DNA of 64,000 nt from Ostrinia nubilalis (Eukaryota > Arthropoda > Insecta > Lepidoptera > Crambidae): assembly GCF_963855985.1 (NCBI RefSeq), contig NC_087104.1:3658001-3722000 (forward strand). The letters are read 5' to 3'. The translations under genes were made by a program, and so were the position numbers. Numbering within the stretch: position 1 is the stretch's first letter; every line of letters begins with the position of its first letter. Under the pieces are notes generated by a model. It saw only the letters and a program-made list of their open reading frames with translations, was not told where the DNA came from and did not search any database. This document shows, piece after piece, positions 1 through 12,139 of this stretch.

Positions 1-1064
1 TGTTGCCACACTGGGGATTTGAGAGAAAATTAGTACAATTTTATGGCCCCGAAGATACTAGCTGAAATTTTGTTTAGAGGTTGAATTGGGAATAATAAAA
101 GAAGATGAAGAAATACTACACAATTTTCTTATGAATGTATTTTTACAGACATTTGATAATGTTTAAACGTGTTCAATAACTTTTTCTACTTTCCTTGCCT
201 TTGTTAGTGCATAATTTTATTATTTTGCATCGTCTTCTTTGTTTAACATACATGATATGGCATCACGCTTATTCTGCAAGGCATAGACTTTAACAACCAA
301 GTTTTATTTTGCCTCAATAATCTCTAAAGGTTACAAAATGTGTTAATTATTTTTGTTTCCACAATAATCTAAAATTAAATACCAGTACGTGACAAAACAC
401 AATACAATAGCAATAGATTACTGAGTTATTTGTAGATATTTATTTTTAACCTGGCAACATTCGCTTTTTATGCCCCCCACTCCCACGCACTCCGGATATT
501 GCGTCGTGAATTATTCACCGCCGATACTGGGCCTTAAACCGCCCAATCCGAAGTATTGTTGAATGGAATGTCCTAAAATAAAGGTTTCTTGATTTAAGGC
601 CTCGGCTACGCTATAGAAGCTTAGAAGTCTGATTGGGGATAGGCTGAATGGGTTCATGTAATAGTAAATTACACTTAGATTGTACGAACTATACATCGAA
701 TAATCACTGGCTTATGGCAAACTATGTCGGTGTGATTTTGCAACAAAAATTTTTAGTCTACTAAGATTGTACGAACTATACATCGAATAATCACTGGCTT
801 ATGGCAAACTATGTCGGTGTGATTTTGCAACAAAAATTTTTAGTCTACTAAATAAATAAAAATAAAAAGGTATTTAATTTAGGCATGGTCCATAAAAGTG
901 TTAGTAAGAAACAAAGGTCTTAGATTATAAACTATGTTAGTAAATCACACAACAATTCCTTTCGTTCCTAGTACGTTGTCTATTGTATTTACAAGAATAT
1001 TTAAACATCACATTATGAAGATTTTATTGTACTATATTTTCGCTAGCTAAGTATAATAATGTAT
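1..1064. other. Trpm intron, 5' part of window
   Basis: AT-rich sequence upstream of the first visible Trpm exon, presumably intron because that exon opens at a 3' splice site. Apart from the exact tandem duplication listed separately I see no coding or RNA signal here. Confidence 0.5.
677..850. repeat. Exact tandem duplication, 2 x 87 bp
   Basis: Two head-to-tail copies of an 87-bp unit (677-763 and 764-850), each starting AGATTGTACGAACTATACAT and ending TTTTTAGTCTACTA. I see no difference between the copies, so the duplication is recent or is an assembly artefact. Confidence 0.9.
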
Positions 1065-1150
1065 GGCACTATATGCGCGCAGCGCAGGACCGGTTGTTAT
1101 GGAAATCTTTGGGGGAGGCCTTTGTCCAACAATAAATATCATTTAGCTGA
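1065..1150 (+). mobile_element. RTE-type LINE 3'-end fragment
   Basis: Carries the family hallmarks CGCAGCGCAGGACCGGTTGT and GGGGGAGGCCTTTGTCCA, the end of the reverse transcriptase frame (…AAQDRLLWK…EAFVQQ). A short CAT/GAT-rich stretch follows. It is a dead 5'-truncated remnant. Confidence 0.7.
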
Positions 1151-1335
1151 TTTCAGCCATCATCATCATCGGTAATTTGAATAATGATACTATGCAAAAG
1201 TTGATTATGCATGTATTGACAAGCGCATTCCCTTTCAAACACAAAACGGTCATTTAAATAAACATCATGCATGAATTGAAACAAAACACCCAAACAGTTA
1301 CAGCTTAATTGACATGCAAATATATTTTGTTTCAG

Positions 1336-1418
1336 AAAACAACTCGGAGTTGGATAGAGAGCACGTTCCAGAAGCGAGAGTGCAAGTACTTCGTGCCCAG
1401 CGCCAAGGATGAGCATGT
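1336..1418 (+). CDS. Trpm: Trpm channel, N-terminal coding exon A
   Basis: First visible exon of a TRPM (transient receptor potential melastatin) cation channel, a tetrameric plasma-membrane channel family linked in insects to Mg2+/Zn2+ homeostasis. The exon follows TTTTGTTTCAG and ends at GT|GTGAGT with two bases of a split Val codon. It encodes KTTRSWIESTFQKRECKYFV and then PSAKDEH, the start of the TRPM homology region (family pattern: RSWIE..F.KREC...P..KD). The true start codon must lie in an exon upstream of the window. Joining all seven exons gives 352 in-frame codons with no stop. The following intron is 24.6 kb and houses two antisense genes. The exon is shorter than 100 bp and is recognised by homology and splice phase, not by length. 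Confidence 0.93.
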
Positions 1419-1505
1419 GTGAGTATTATTAATATTAGAAAGAAAGAAAGAAATATTAGCTGATCATATCAACCATGTCAGTCCCACTTCTTCTTGTCGT
1501 GTTGA

Positions 1506-1620
1506 CAGCAAACCTACACAGTGTCAGCCCAAAACTCCGCTACAAGAGTGGCCATGTCACTAAATCTTCTTGCGTGCAGTTGTTTGGGCACGCAGGGCAC
1601 GCAGGGTTCAAACAAGTATA
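1506..1620 (-). repeat. Non-LTR retrotransposon C-terminal remnant
   Basis: On the minus strand this reads a short tail (…ATLVAEFWADTV, then stop). It is about 80% similar by eye to 52605-52760 in opposite orientation, so the two are copies of one dispersed element. I take it as the 3' end of a LINE open frame; the family is not identified. Confidence 0.5.
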
Positions 1621-2284
1621 CTAATAAGTCCCACTGCTTATCTGAGACCTTCAGCAGTTCATCATACGTCATTATATCTATGATATGATAGAAATGCCAA
1701 AAAGGCAAAAAGGAACTTCTGCCCTTTTTTCCAACCACTGCCTACTTACTTACTCGTACTTTCATAGTCTTCGTCCATCAAGCGAGGGTTCTCATTCTCA
1801 TCCAGTCATGCTACGTCTTTTCTAGGGGTCGTCGGTCTATCAAGCCTAGACTTGTTTTGCTGAGACGTGGTCTCCATTCGAGAAACGGTTACCTTTCATT
1901 GGTTTTGCGGCAGATATGACCACTTAGTGCCACTTAAGCATGCCTGCCATGTTTCTGGACTCACATACCAGCATATTTATTCCTGCATCCGTGTGGAACG
2001 ATAGAAACTGGAATATTGAATTTTAAAGTGCTATAATAGTTGGGAAGAGAACCTATATTTTTCACAAAAACACCTCTGGCGAAAAATGGCGCATAAAAAT
2101 TTAGAAGCTGTACAATATTGCGCGCGCTCTCGGGGCACAAAGGTATTCCAATTTTACACTGTTTTCATGGAATTGCCTAGCTGCTAGTAAAATTTGATTT
2201 TATCGGTTTAGCCACGCTCTTATTGTTTAGTTCAACAGTGCCAAACAACTGGAAAAAATAGGACATTCTACCTATTTCGTTCGT

Positions 2285-2400
2285 TTCAACCAAAATACGT
2301 GCACTGCTAGACAAGGTTTCCCACAAAAATCGGTCCTGCGCTGCCCGCATCTTCGTGTTTCCTACGATCTTCACCAGAACGTTCCACACACCCCAATTCG
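2285..2400 (-). mobile_element. RTE-type LINE 3'-end fragment
   Basis: Contains AATCGGTCCTGCGCTGCCCG and a degenerate 'TCTTCACCAGAACG' segment, matching the better-kept copy at 50818-51188. Decayed, no tail or TSD recognised. Confidence 0.6.
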
Positions 2401-2419
2401 ACCCACATATCACAAATTT

Positions 2420-5099
2420 TCATTAGGTAGTTACTATTTACCTTTGGACTTGACCAATATTAGTAGATCCTCTTCTCTTCTAATTGCAGTGCCCGACAGG
2501 GTCCATAATGATCTGTTTAGCTTTAAGCCTTATTTACCTTATATTATGGTGATGAAAATAAATATCAAAATTAACTAAACTCTGTTTGGCAAAAAGGCAA
2601 ACGCCCGGTCATACTGATGGAGGTCAAAAGTCCAAGTCAAACTTTCTTTCACTAAACTAGAAACTACAAAAAAGGCTGGCAGTTCTAAAATACGAGGTGT
2701 TTGAGGGTTGAGTGCGTCCACAGTGCCTACCTTTCATCTTTGGCCCGGCCCAGTCAGGCGCGCGCTCGCCCGCTCACTCGGAAAATGGTTTCGGGTAGAC
2801 ACTGTGCATGTAAATATAGACTGAATTTAATACATGTACCGATATAGGTAGACGTAGACACGTTAGTTTTAAAGTGTTTTAGGACAACTTTGGGTAGTGA
2901 CGCGACTGTGATGCGGAAGATGCGCGACTGTAACACATGAAAATTGGGACCATAGGATCTTAGGAATATCTTCTCAGGACTATGATTAAACACACTTCAT
3001 AATACCTACTCTATTTCTAATTGTGACTCCAAATGGGGCGGACTAGACTATTGTATGAAAATTTACAGATATGCGGCAGTTATGCCACAGAGGTGCCACT
3101 GCGCCGTTATTCCTTGTTCTAATTAGTAAATCTATTATACTCATTACTTTCAGGTCCAATACAATTTTATTAATAGGTAAGTAGAACTCGGCCAACTAGT
3201 TCGGAAAAGTTTTATTTGCTATGGGAATCTGGTGGAAACCAGCGTTATTCAAAAACCAAACACGCAGTATTTGCACTTGGTTTAAAACGTTCGGTTTGCT
3301 TTTCACCGCCGTTTGTGGATACGGTACTTATTTTTAAAATAACGGCGATTTGTTAACCGATATTTATTTATTTTTAGAAAAAACGGTGATTTAAGTAAAT
3401 AGAATGTTAGAAAAAATAGCTGGCAGCTTTGGCAGTTTATAAACTCTGCTGAAATACAGCAGGCATATTAAATTCCGCATTTCAGCATACAAATAAATTA
3501 TTAACTATGTTTAAGTGAAGCTGTAAACCGAAGTACTACATAATAAATTAATTAAAACAGTTAACTACGATGTAACTTACTTCCAGCAAGGCAATACAAA
3601 CCATAGAAGCATAAAAATAACTTCTTTATGAACCAATAAGTAAGTTTTATTTTGTAATATCTTTCAAAATGGCTGTATAAAAACAGAAATGGAAAATATC
3701 TGTTATCCATTAACATTTTACAACGTACACCGGGGCAGATTTCCTAATGCGTTTTAAATTATTTTATAAATACCCAGGTTAAAGTACCTGCAGTCAAGTT
3801 TATTTTATTACAATTAAACAATCTTGTTTAACTTTAGTAAGTAGTTAAGTAAATTAGTAATGAAATAATGTAACAAACGAACAGTCTCCAAAATATGCTG
3901 TATCTTTAACCCCCTACTTTCATCACAAAAAAGAAATATAAAAGTATTCTAGATACTGAATCGGCAACTGGCATAACAATCAGGGAATGTAACCATTCCA
4001 TTTGTTATTTTGGTAGCGAGCGTTGCAAAGCTTCGAAGTTTGGATTTCGCTGGATTTTACCGCGCTGTCTGTATTTTTACAGTCGATCTTCCGTCTCTAC
4101 TTTTCTTCGGTTGAAAAACCACGATTTTCTTTTCAGCTACTTACGAGTACATTTTATATTGAATTTAATGTAACGATCAAAAAATTAGTTTGTTTAACTT
4201 TAAGTACCTATGTCGATAAAGTTGGGCATTAGGTAAATACTTGACTTAAACCATAATTCTAACACAAAAGAATGTTCATTTTAGCCCTAAAACCCCGATT
4301 AAATTTCAATTACTGATGATATTACTCATTTAAGTTACTCTAAAATTAATCCAGGTAAGGTATTTACTTTATTACGTTATGCGTATTGCTAGCTCTACTA
4401 AAATGTATGGGTTACCGTAATCATAAAGTATGACGGCTAATTGTAGTAGTAGTTCTCCTAATTATCTCTGTAAATCCTACTGAACGGTAAAAACATAGTT
4501 TACGAAATCATGTACATGGTCCATGGCTTTTCAAATGAAATCATTCGACATCTAATGAACTTCAGTTTGAATACTTTCAGTTCGGAAAATAATTGCAAGT
4601 CATGTTTAAATATTCCTAACTAGTCCAAAGCTAACGAACAGGGAAACTAGGCGAGCGAACTTTGAATTTGAGTTTATCACAAAAATTAACATTAACTCGC
4701 GAAATTCAGTAAACTCCTCACATATTATTATCAGGCACAAGTGCGGACACTACCGGGTCCTATAGTTTTACCTTTGAGCTGGATTCATACAGGGTGAAAC
4801 ATTTCATATTTTGAATGATATTTTTGCCGATAAAAATCGTATCATAGATGCCATGTATTAGAAGTAGAAAGTGTCCATAGTCCAGATTGCTGTGATGCTT
4901 GGAACTTTATTGGTGTCATAATTGTAAACAAAAATATTGACTAGCTGTGCTATTTAGAAGAACTTGCACCCTGGACAGGGTTACATCCTGTATTTTAACA
5001 GCTTCCAACTAGATTCGGCTTTTCCCGTCACCCAGTTAAGGCAATAACTGTAATGCGACAAACTAACTACTTCAATTCCGGTCAAACTATGAGATGGGT
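2420..5099. other. Trpm intron 1, no gene recognised
   Basis: Low-GC intron sequence. Small ORFs at 2754-2993 and 4023-4232 lack protein character. At about 4789 a lone element end (ATACAGGGTG) resembles the terminus of the inverted-repeat element at 8411. Otherwise I see nothing. Confidence 0.5.
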
Positions 5100-5113
5100 C
5101 GCCGCGACGACTT

Positions 5114-8100
5114 ACGGGACTATTCCCACCTCTCGTTCCCACCACTGCAACTCCTGTGTAGCCAGGATCTACAGCTTGACCGCCACAAAAACCCAACCAA
5201 TGAAGGTCAAGTTTGTCCCGGGGGAAAGTTAAACTGTCATTGGACCCGCAACGAAATTAATCAGAAGAACATAGGAGGAGTTCGAAATTAAGGTTCGACT
5301 TCCCTCCATTGCAAAGCGGATGACAGGTGACAAACAAAGGTTTAAAACCTTTAAGAAAAAGATTATGCACCACGGACAATAAATTAAATTAAGGGGGCCT
5401 ATCTTATGAGCAATTAGCAACTACCTGCCAATAATATTTTTCACAAAATCGCTTAAAAGCACGGAAATTTTTCCTTGTCGCGACAAGATCGGTGTAATAA
5501 ATTGCGGAAACAGATGTATGTTGTATTGAATTAAGCATTATATCACGTTCATGTTTCCAAAGATCACACTCCCACAAGATATGATGGGCAGACTGCTCAT
5601 GACTGACATCATCAGTGGAACACTCGCAAAAAGGAGACGGAACTAGTTTGAATTCGTGAAGTTTATGTTTAAAGTTGCCATGTCCCGTGAGGAACTGCGA
5701 CGAGCAATGGTCGATTTCTAACCATCGCCTAGTTAGACGTTCGCGTACATTCGGGAAGAATTTATATAAGTGACGTCCTTTGACTGACGTATCCCATCTT
5801 TTTTGCCATTCATTAAGTAAATCTTCTTCAACGACTTCTCGGGAATCAAATAATCGACTTATTTTATAACGATCGCGGCTATTTAAGAAATCGGAGGTTA
5901 TATTTTCCCTTGATGCGAAGTACATAGCCGCACGCTTTTGTACCTCTAAGTCGACCGGCAGTACACCAGCCAGGACTGGCAGAGCCTCCGTGCTCACAGT
6001 TCTGTAAGCTTTGCAAAGAAAAATCAATGCAAGGCGTTGACTTTGGAGTAGTTTCCGTCGAGCGGCTCCTATAGTAGCTCTGTCAGCCCAAACTGGTGCA
6101 CCATAGCAAATGGAGCTTAAATAAGTGGCCGAATATATTACTCGGAGGATTTTAAACGTTGGACCCCACGTCGAGGTTGAAATGTGACTTAAGGCATAAA
6201 AGTTCTTTTTAGCTTTTTCACCGATCTGTTTAATGTGCTCGACAAAACTAAAGTTTTTCTCTAAAATTAGTCCGAGATAGCAAACAGATTCCCGTTTTTT
6301 AACAGTTATTTCATTGAATTTAATGCGAGGCAAAACTTTAAGATTACCTTTTAATAGAAGCTGATAAGTTTTGTGAGGGGCAAACTGCAAACGATTCCTG
6401 TCACCCCATTGAGATATTAAATTCAAGCATGTATCCGCTAGATTTTCAAGCTTTGATCTAGTGTCAGCCTCTATTAAAAGGAGACCGTCATCAGCGTACC
6501 CGGTTAACGAACAGCCTTCGGGTAATGGTAATGCTAGAAAATCATCGAAACCCAAATTCCAAAGGTAGGGCCCTAGGACCGATCCTTGGGGACAGCCGCG
6601 CGTGAGCACCTTTGATTCAGCATGATGGCCGAGTTTTAATTTAGTTGTACCGTTACAAAAGTACGAGTGCAGTAGTGAATATATATTACTATAGCATCCA
6701 CGAACTTTCAGTTTTAAGAGCAGGATCGGCCACCAAGCATTGTCGAAGGCACCTGAAATATCAAGGAATATTCCTACAACGTACTTTGCCACCGAGGACT
6801 TCACTTTTTGTCTAACAGATATTACTGCATCTGCAGTAGACTTCCCGGCGGTGAAGCCAAACTGCTGCTCGTGAAAAATTGGACCACCCGGTAGCAAACG
6901 CGGCACTACTAATCGCTCTAACAGTTTACCTAATGAGGGAAGTAATGTAATAGGTCGGTACGATTTAGGATCTTCGGGCGGTTTGTCACCTCCCTTTGGT
7001 ATAATTTTAATAAATCCGCGACGCCATATACTCGGAAACACGCCCTCCGAGATACAACGAGTGAAAACATTAAGAATATCCGTTCCGGCTGTTTTACATG
7101 CTGCTTTAATCATTTTATTTGATATTTTATCTTCGCCCGATGCTTTGTTTAAGGGTAAACTATTTACTATATCGTAAAACTCATCAAGGCTAGGAATAGA
7201 AGACACAGGCGACTCAGGCAGCACCGCAATAGCATTTCTGACGTCCCGATGATAATCGTTATCGTCAGCCACACTATCGTCGGGTATAAGCGCGTTAAGA
7301 AGAGCACCTGTTGTTTCCTCTACACCCACCGTATGAGTGTTGTTAATTTTTATGTTAGAAATATAAGCAATATCTAATTTACGGTTAGCTTTGAATTCAT
7401 GATATATCGGAGACCACGGACCCTCTTTTTCTAATCTCTCGACTGTTTTCCGCAGTAACACGCCCTTGGCTTTAGTTACAGCAGCTCGATAATGGGACCT
7501 GGCAACCCTCAAAGAACATAAAGCATTTTCATATGCATCCCCAGTAACATTTGCCTTTCGAAGTGTGTTAAGCTTACGGCGAGCCCGGCGAAACTTCTTC
7601 CTAATTTCTACCAGCGATTCATTCCACCAATCACATCTACGTACACCTCTAGTTGGAGCGCGACCAATCGCAACATCTGCACAATACGTAAAAGTATCGG
7701 ACATAATTTCTGCACTATCAGTCGCGCTCAGGTCGGCACGAGTAAAATCTTTGGCATGAGACGCAAAAAGAGTACTGAAAAAAGCCCAGTCGGCCCCACG
7801 ACATTTATATCTATAGTTGTTGTTGCACTCATGAACTGTGTCTTGTCGCGACATTGGTTTAAACTCGTACACTATCAAGCGATGATCACTACAAGACGCG
7901 TCGGGGAGGACACGCCACCTATCCAGCTGGACGTCTGCGCTAGAAAGCGTGACGTCAATATGAGACTCGCCCGTTGGGCTACTGTAGGTTGGTGGTGCAT
8001 TAGGGGTGTTGTGAATAACTAAGTTCATTTCAGCTATGAAGTCTTCCACGGCTGAGCGACGCTCCACATCAGTCGAGCGGAGCTTGCCGTGCCAAAGTGG

Positions 8101-8350
8101 AGATGACGCGTTCGCGTCAACTCCAATGATAACCCTACGCCCTGTTAGGGACTGTAATACAAAGCGTAGGTGGTGTAGATGAGGCCCAACCGGGTCAGAA
8201 TATTGAAAGTAACAACTCACGACAAATATGGAGAAGGATGGGGAGGATACTTCCGCAACAGCGCAATGCGACGAAGAAAGGTTGGCAATAGACGTTATTG
8301 TGAGTGTAGACGCGCGTGACACATAGATACCGGCGCGTGCACTGTTATTA
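5114..8350 (-). mobile_element. R1-clade-like LINE, 5'-truncated, 14-bp TSD
   Basis: Non-LTR retrotransposon copy of about 3.24 kb, read on the minus strand. The target-site duplication CGCCGCGACGACTT is present at 5100-5113 and 8351-8364. The 5' truncation falls inside the endonuclease, so gag and the first part of the endonuclease are missing. The 3' UTR (5114-5403) has no poly(A) tail and ends ...GGGAATAGTCCC. Short 3'-end copies of the same family lie at 38369-38982, 46045-46180, 49789-49961 and 56430-56629. Unlike R1 itself, which is specific to 28S rDNA, this family inserts into ordinary intron DNA. The long intact frame and the perfect TSD point to a young insertion. Confidence 0.9.
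5404..8349 (-). CDS. LINE ORF2: endonuclease / reverse transcriptase
   Basis: Open frame of about 981 residues, continuous from the truncation point to a TAA. Residues 1 to about 165 are the C-terminal half of an apurinic-like (EEP) endonuclease, with IIGVDANASSPLWHG near residue 75 and the catalytic SDHRLI near 155. The reverse transcriptase follows: SYRPITLLPSLGKLLERL near 463, then DISGAFDNAWWP (R1-clade signature), GCPQGSVLGP, and the active site YADDGLLLI near 616. A Cys/His cluster (FCEC…H…HH…C) lies near 907-930, as in R1-type C-termini. No stop or frameshift is seen. The frame has no start of its own because the 5' end is lost; a GTG at 8322 is not a real start. It would be silent unless transcribed antisense within Trpm intron 1. 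Confidence 0.92.
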   Translation of the reverse strand, partial: NNSARAGIYVSRASTLTITSIANLSSSHCAVAEVSSPSFSIFVVSCYFQYSDPVGPHLHHLRFVLQSLTGRRVIIGVDANASSPLWHGKLRSTDVERRSAVEDFIAEMNLVIHNTPNAPPTYSSPTGESHIDVTLSSADVQLDRWRVLPDASCSDHRLIVYEFKPMSRQDTVHECNNNYRYKCRGADWAFFSTLFASHAKDFTRADLSATDSAEIMSDTFTYCADVAIGRAPTRGVRRCDWWNESLVEIRKKFRRARRKLNTLRKANVTGDAYENALCSLRVARSHYRAAVTKAKGVLLRKTVERLEKEGPWSPIYHEFKANRKLDIAYISNIKINNTHTVGVEETTGALLNALIPDDSVADDNDYHRDVRNAIAVLPESPVSSIPSLDEFYDIVNSLPLNKASGEDKISNKMIKAACKTAGTDILNVFTRCISEGVFPSIWRRGFIKIIPKGGDKPPEDPKSYRPITLLPSLGKLLERLVVPRLLPGGPIFHEQQFGFTAGKSTADAVISVRQKVKSSVAKYVVGIFLDISGAFDNAWWPILLLKLKVRGCYSNIYSLLHSYFCNGTTKLKLGHHAESKVLTRGCPQGSVLGPYLWNLGFDDFLALPLPEGCSLTGYADDGLLLIEADTRSKLENLADTCLNLISQWGDRNRLQFAPHKTYQLLLKGNLKVLPRIKFNEITVKKRESVCYLGLILEKNFSFVEHIKQIGEKAKKNFYALSHISTSTWGPTFKILRVIYSATYLSSICYGAPVWADRATIGAARRKLLQSQRLALIFLCKAYRTVSTEALPVLAGVLPVDLEVQKRAAMYFASRENITSDFLNSRDRYKISRLFDSREVVEEDLLNEWQKRWDTSVKGRHLYKFFPNVRERLTRRWLEIDHCSSQFLTGHGNFKHKLHEFKLVPSPFCECSTDDVSHEQSAHHILWECDLWKHERDIMLNSIQHTSVSAIYYTDLVATRKNFRAFKRFCEKYYWQVVANCS

Positions 8351-8410
8351 CGCCGCGACGACTTGTTAAACTTACCTTGGGAAGTCCACCAGGGACTTAT
8401 GCTGGATTTA

Positions 8411-8678
8411 TACAGGGTGTTAGGTAAATGGGTATATGAGCCGACACTAGCCCATGTTAATATGGTTATATAAATGGTATGGTGAAGTTAGAAAATTGAT
8501 ATCTTCATTTTAATTATTTTAATTTTCATACAAATCGGATTTAATAAAATTTATTTTGTATGAAATGTAAAAAAATTAAAATGATGATATCAAATTTCTG
8601 ACTTCACCATACCATTTATATGACCATGTTAACATGGGCTAGTGTCGGCTCATATACCCATTTACCTAACACCCTGTA
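8411..8678. mobile_element. Foldback MITE, TA target site
   Basis: Nearly palindromic 268-bp element. The left arm begins TACAGGGTGTTAGGTAAATG and the right arm ends with its complement (…ACCCTGTA), with arms of about 100 bp around an AT-rich centre. TA flanks both ends (8409-8410, 8679-8680), which fits a Tc1/mariner-type non-autonomous element. It lies only about 46 bp beyond the TSD of the LINE at 5114-8350. Confidence 0.85.
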
Positions 8679-8680
8679 TA

Positions 8681-9651
8681 TTCAATCCTAATCCAAATCC
8701 GTTCGTCAACTGACAAACAATAAATGTTTTTGATTGGAAAATCTCGATCGGCGGTGTTCGATGTTTTTACATTTTGAAAATGAAAATGAAATATTTTATT
8801 CAGCGGCACAAAACAGCATTTTCATATTATTTTTAAGACTATTTAAACAATATCAAAGTGTAAACGCATCGAAAATTGTGGATATTTAATCTAAAACTAA
8901 TTAAATTTGACAGTTGAAATCCGGATTTTGACAAGGATTGAATATGAGAAACGGGCGTCAGTGGTACGGCGATGATTGAAAAACATAGTTCTGGGCCCCA
9001 ATAGAATCCAAATTTTCCCTTTTAACATAATTTATTGTACAAATAGGCACAATGAGATTTATGTACACAGAAATGAACAAGAAATATTTGAAATACTTTT
9101 TCTCACACGGACCATTTTCGCATTATTTTGACGAATTTGAACAAATAGGCAAACATCTCCAGTTTCCTAAAAAACAAATCCCCACTATTTCTGGGTCCTC
9201 CTTCTTAACACCCCATTGGCATTTATGTTCCCTAAATTAAAAAAAATATAGGTATCTTGCTCATTCTAACAAAATTGACACTGTAAAATTGTTCAGTCAG
9301 AAATAAGTTTACATATGTGAGATTTTTAAACTAGTGGCATATCCCGTATCTTTTGATAACCCCGTCACGTCCAGTTTCCTTGGAGGACTTTATGTAATGA
9401 ACGGAATGTGCCCCCGGGACGGCAAGTGTGCAGTAAGCAGTATCGGACCAATAACAATACCACCCAGTTCGTTTCTTTGCGGAACGGCCTCATGGCTGTG
9501 GTGTAAGGATAAGCTCTGAAACTATTGAAGGGGAAGGGTTTTAGCTAAACATTTTTTTATCCGCTAAAAGATTAACCAAGATACAAAAACCGTTACAAGC
9601 TCAAGGCAAACAAAATGTTTAAGACTACAATCAAAGAATTCATTATATTTT
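8681..9651. other. Trpm intron 1, no gene recognised
   Basis: AT-rich. Short ORFs at 9052-9240 and 9334-9519 have no recognisable domain or splice context. Nothing further seen. Confidence 0.45.
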
Positions 9652-9826
9652 GTCGGCCGATAGTTCGGTCAGGCCACGGGTCGGGCTGTTAATCAGTAAG
9701 TATGGATTGGACATGTGTGAGAGTGCGCACACTGGATCGGCCGATTCTTTATAGGTATTAGAATCGGGCCCAACTATCGGCCAACTAAAAGTCGATGGTC
9801 TGCGCCTAGGCTTATGTAGTTTTTGT
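9652..9826. mobile_element. Short repeat, family of 59697-59870
   Basis: Shares GTCGGCCGATAG, CGGCCGATTCTTTATA and the end GTCTGCGCCTAGGCTTA with the copy at 59697-59870. This copy lacks the left terminal repeat CCTAGGCGCAGAC seen there, so it is truncated. Confidence 0.7.
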
Positions 9827-12139
9827 ACATTAGATACTTAAGCTTCTCAAAGAAAGTACCCAAGTAAAAAAATATCTAAATACCTACTCGTTCGCTAACT
9901 GCTTATAGCTTAAAGCTCTCTCGTAAGCTTATAAAAGAGGCCATAGAGCTTCTGCGGTCATAGTGGTTCCTTTCTTTGTTACTGCACATTTAGCGTTGCC
10001 GTTTCAAAGAGCAATTCTTCCTAATCGGTTTCTGGAGCATCGGTTTTTTGTGAACGGACGTTACGGAGGAAAACTGTTTGAAGAATTTCTTCTTCTTCTT
10101 CTTTCTTTTCAGCCAAATGACGTCCACTGCTAGAATATGCTAGATAGAATGTTTGAAGAATATACTTTCTTTTTATAGTTGCAGGATTAGTGAATATGAG
10201 AGTTGGATTAACTAATTGAACGCTAGCGCTACCAAAGTATCAGCATTGGGCTCTAACTTTGTGTACTTTCATTATGTACCTATGTCTTGCCTGCTTGTAT
10301 ACCTTTCTTTAAAAAAAAAACTATTCTATTCTAGCGACGATACTAAATGGGAACATAACTCAGTATGTCAATTCATCACATTTACCTTTCTGAACCAATT
10401 TTTTAATGTAGAAAAATTATTTACCTTTGACACCTAAAACCACTGCACGGATTTTGTTGAGAAGTATGGAGAAAGAATGGAAAACCTTGAAGACTGAAAG
10501 CATCCATTTATAGTAAGGTAGTATATAAGTAGGCAGTTATGCGATGTAGAAAAATTCACACATACCTACCATGGTATTTATACAGTAAATCCCCCGTTCA
10601 AAGGCGTCTAACTCATCACTTGTTTATAGATTCCGTAGTGTGTGGAATAGAACTTCGTATGTATCGCCTAGGGAATCGTATTAGCGCCGCTTATGGCGCT
10701 CGAACGCGTCGAAAGCACCAATCTACTCCTACTCACCCGTAATACTGGTTTATACTTTGCTATTCCGCATGGGTGTGACTTTTACTTAGATAAAGAAAAG
10801 AAATCTGAATAATGTACACGCAATAGGTAATTGACATAGTATACAAATATGCTTAACATTTTAAATTTTAAGGGTGGATTCGACCTAACAAGAGTAAATA
10901 TTAATCTCAGAATAAATCGTCAGTTATTCGACATTTTGACATATTTCCCATACTGAAGCTACCAGGAGTTATTCTCGGATAAAAGTTTGGTTGAATCAGG
11001 CTTAAAGCATCCAAATGTTATAATCCTAGTATTCACATAGTCATGTGCTCTTTTTGTAAATTGCAGAATGAGCTTTAGTCAATATAAGTACCTACACACG
11101 TCGCCTTTTGATTTCACCTATCATAATATATATATTTAACACTAAAAGCCTTTGTGTGTACCTACTTAAACATTTCAGAAACACGCCTTTGCTTTGCTTC
11201 AGTTTATAATACATTGTTGGAAATCCTTAGCTAAGATCAAATGGCATATTATTATTATTAGTTACACCAAGGAAAAGGCAAATTCTCGAACAATCGAGTA
11301 TAATTTCAAGGTTTTACAATAACAGAATAACTCTGCCTACCCTAAAGTTTGGAATAAAAACAGACATTTCTAAAAAAGCCAGTATTTTTACACAGCCGCG
11401 AATTTTTTCAAACGTTTCCATAGACTGTGCTTTTAAAACCAGTGCCATTTCAATTTCCTGTTTGAAAACTGGTTTAAAGGTTACATTTTCATAGCGGAGT
11501 GGATGAATTCAAATTCAATATGAAAAGTGCCACATGCGTTTTCCGTCCGGTTTTCCTTTAAAATATTCCTATACCATTAACTTCAAGTACAGTCAACATC
11601 ACATCAGAGTCATATTTCTGTTGCAAAATCGCACCTATTTCTACCATATAAGGTTCTACAGACTTAAATCTAGCTATCGTCTGTATTTCAATATCGATAA
11701 GCAATTTTCTCTCTACCCTACTACGTCGTAGCGGAATACGTAAAGCTTCTCGTAGTTCGTAGTGCTCGTAGCGACTACGAAACGAGTGCTACAGCGTTAC
11801 GAAACCTTGCAGGTTTGTGTTTGTGGTTGAATGCAAATAATAGCTTTATGTAGGTTCTTCTTAAAAGAAGGAAGTTACTAGGTTTTAATTATAATTTCTA
11901 TTGTGACTTTTATTTTGAATAAGCGCACAAGTAACGGAAATACAACATGCCAACTTGTAAATTACAAGCTTTTACGTGATTTGACTAACATTCACTTTTG
12001 AAATATTACAGCACAATTATGTTTTCACATGTATATTATACATATAAAAATCTTCTAGAAAACTACAATTGTTTAAAAAGCTCACAAAAATATAAAAAAA
12101 AATGTAACGCTTCACTTTAAGAACAAAAAGTATACACAG
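9827..12139. other. Trpm intron 1, no gene recognised
   Basis: Contains a (TTC)n run near 10085, a tiny RTE end at 10108-10135 (CCAAATGACGTCCACTGCTA), and a cluster of CGTAG/CTACG words at 11726-11806. No coding exon is convincing. Confidence 0.45.

Noticed and set aside
1153..1416. Minus-strand ORF of 87 codons
   Set aside because: Shadow of Trpm exon A; the plus-strand reading matches TRPM and has proper splice sites.
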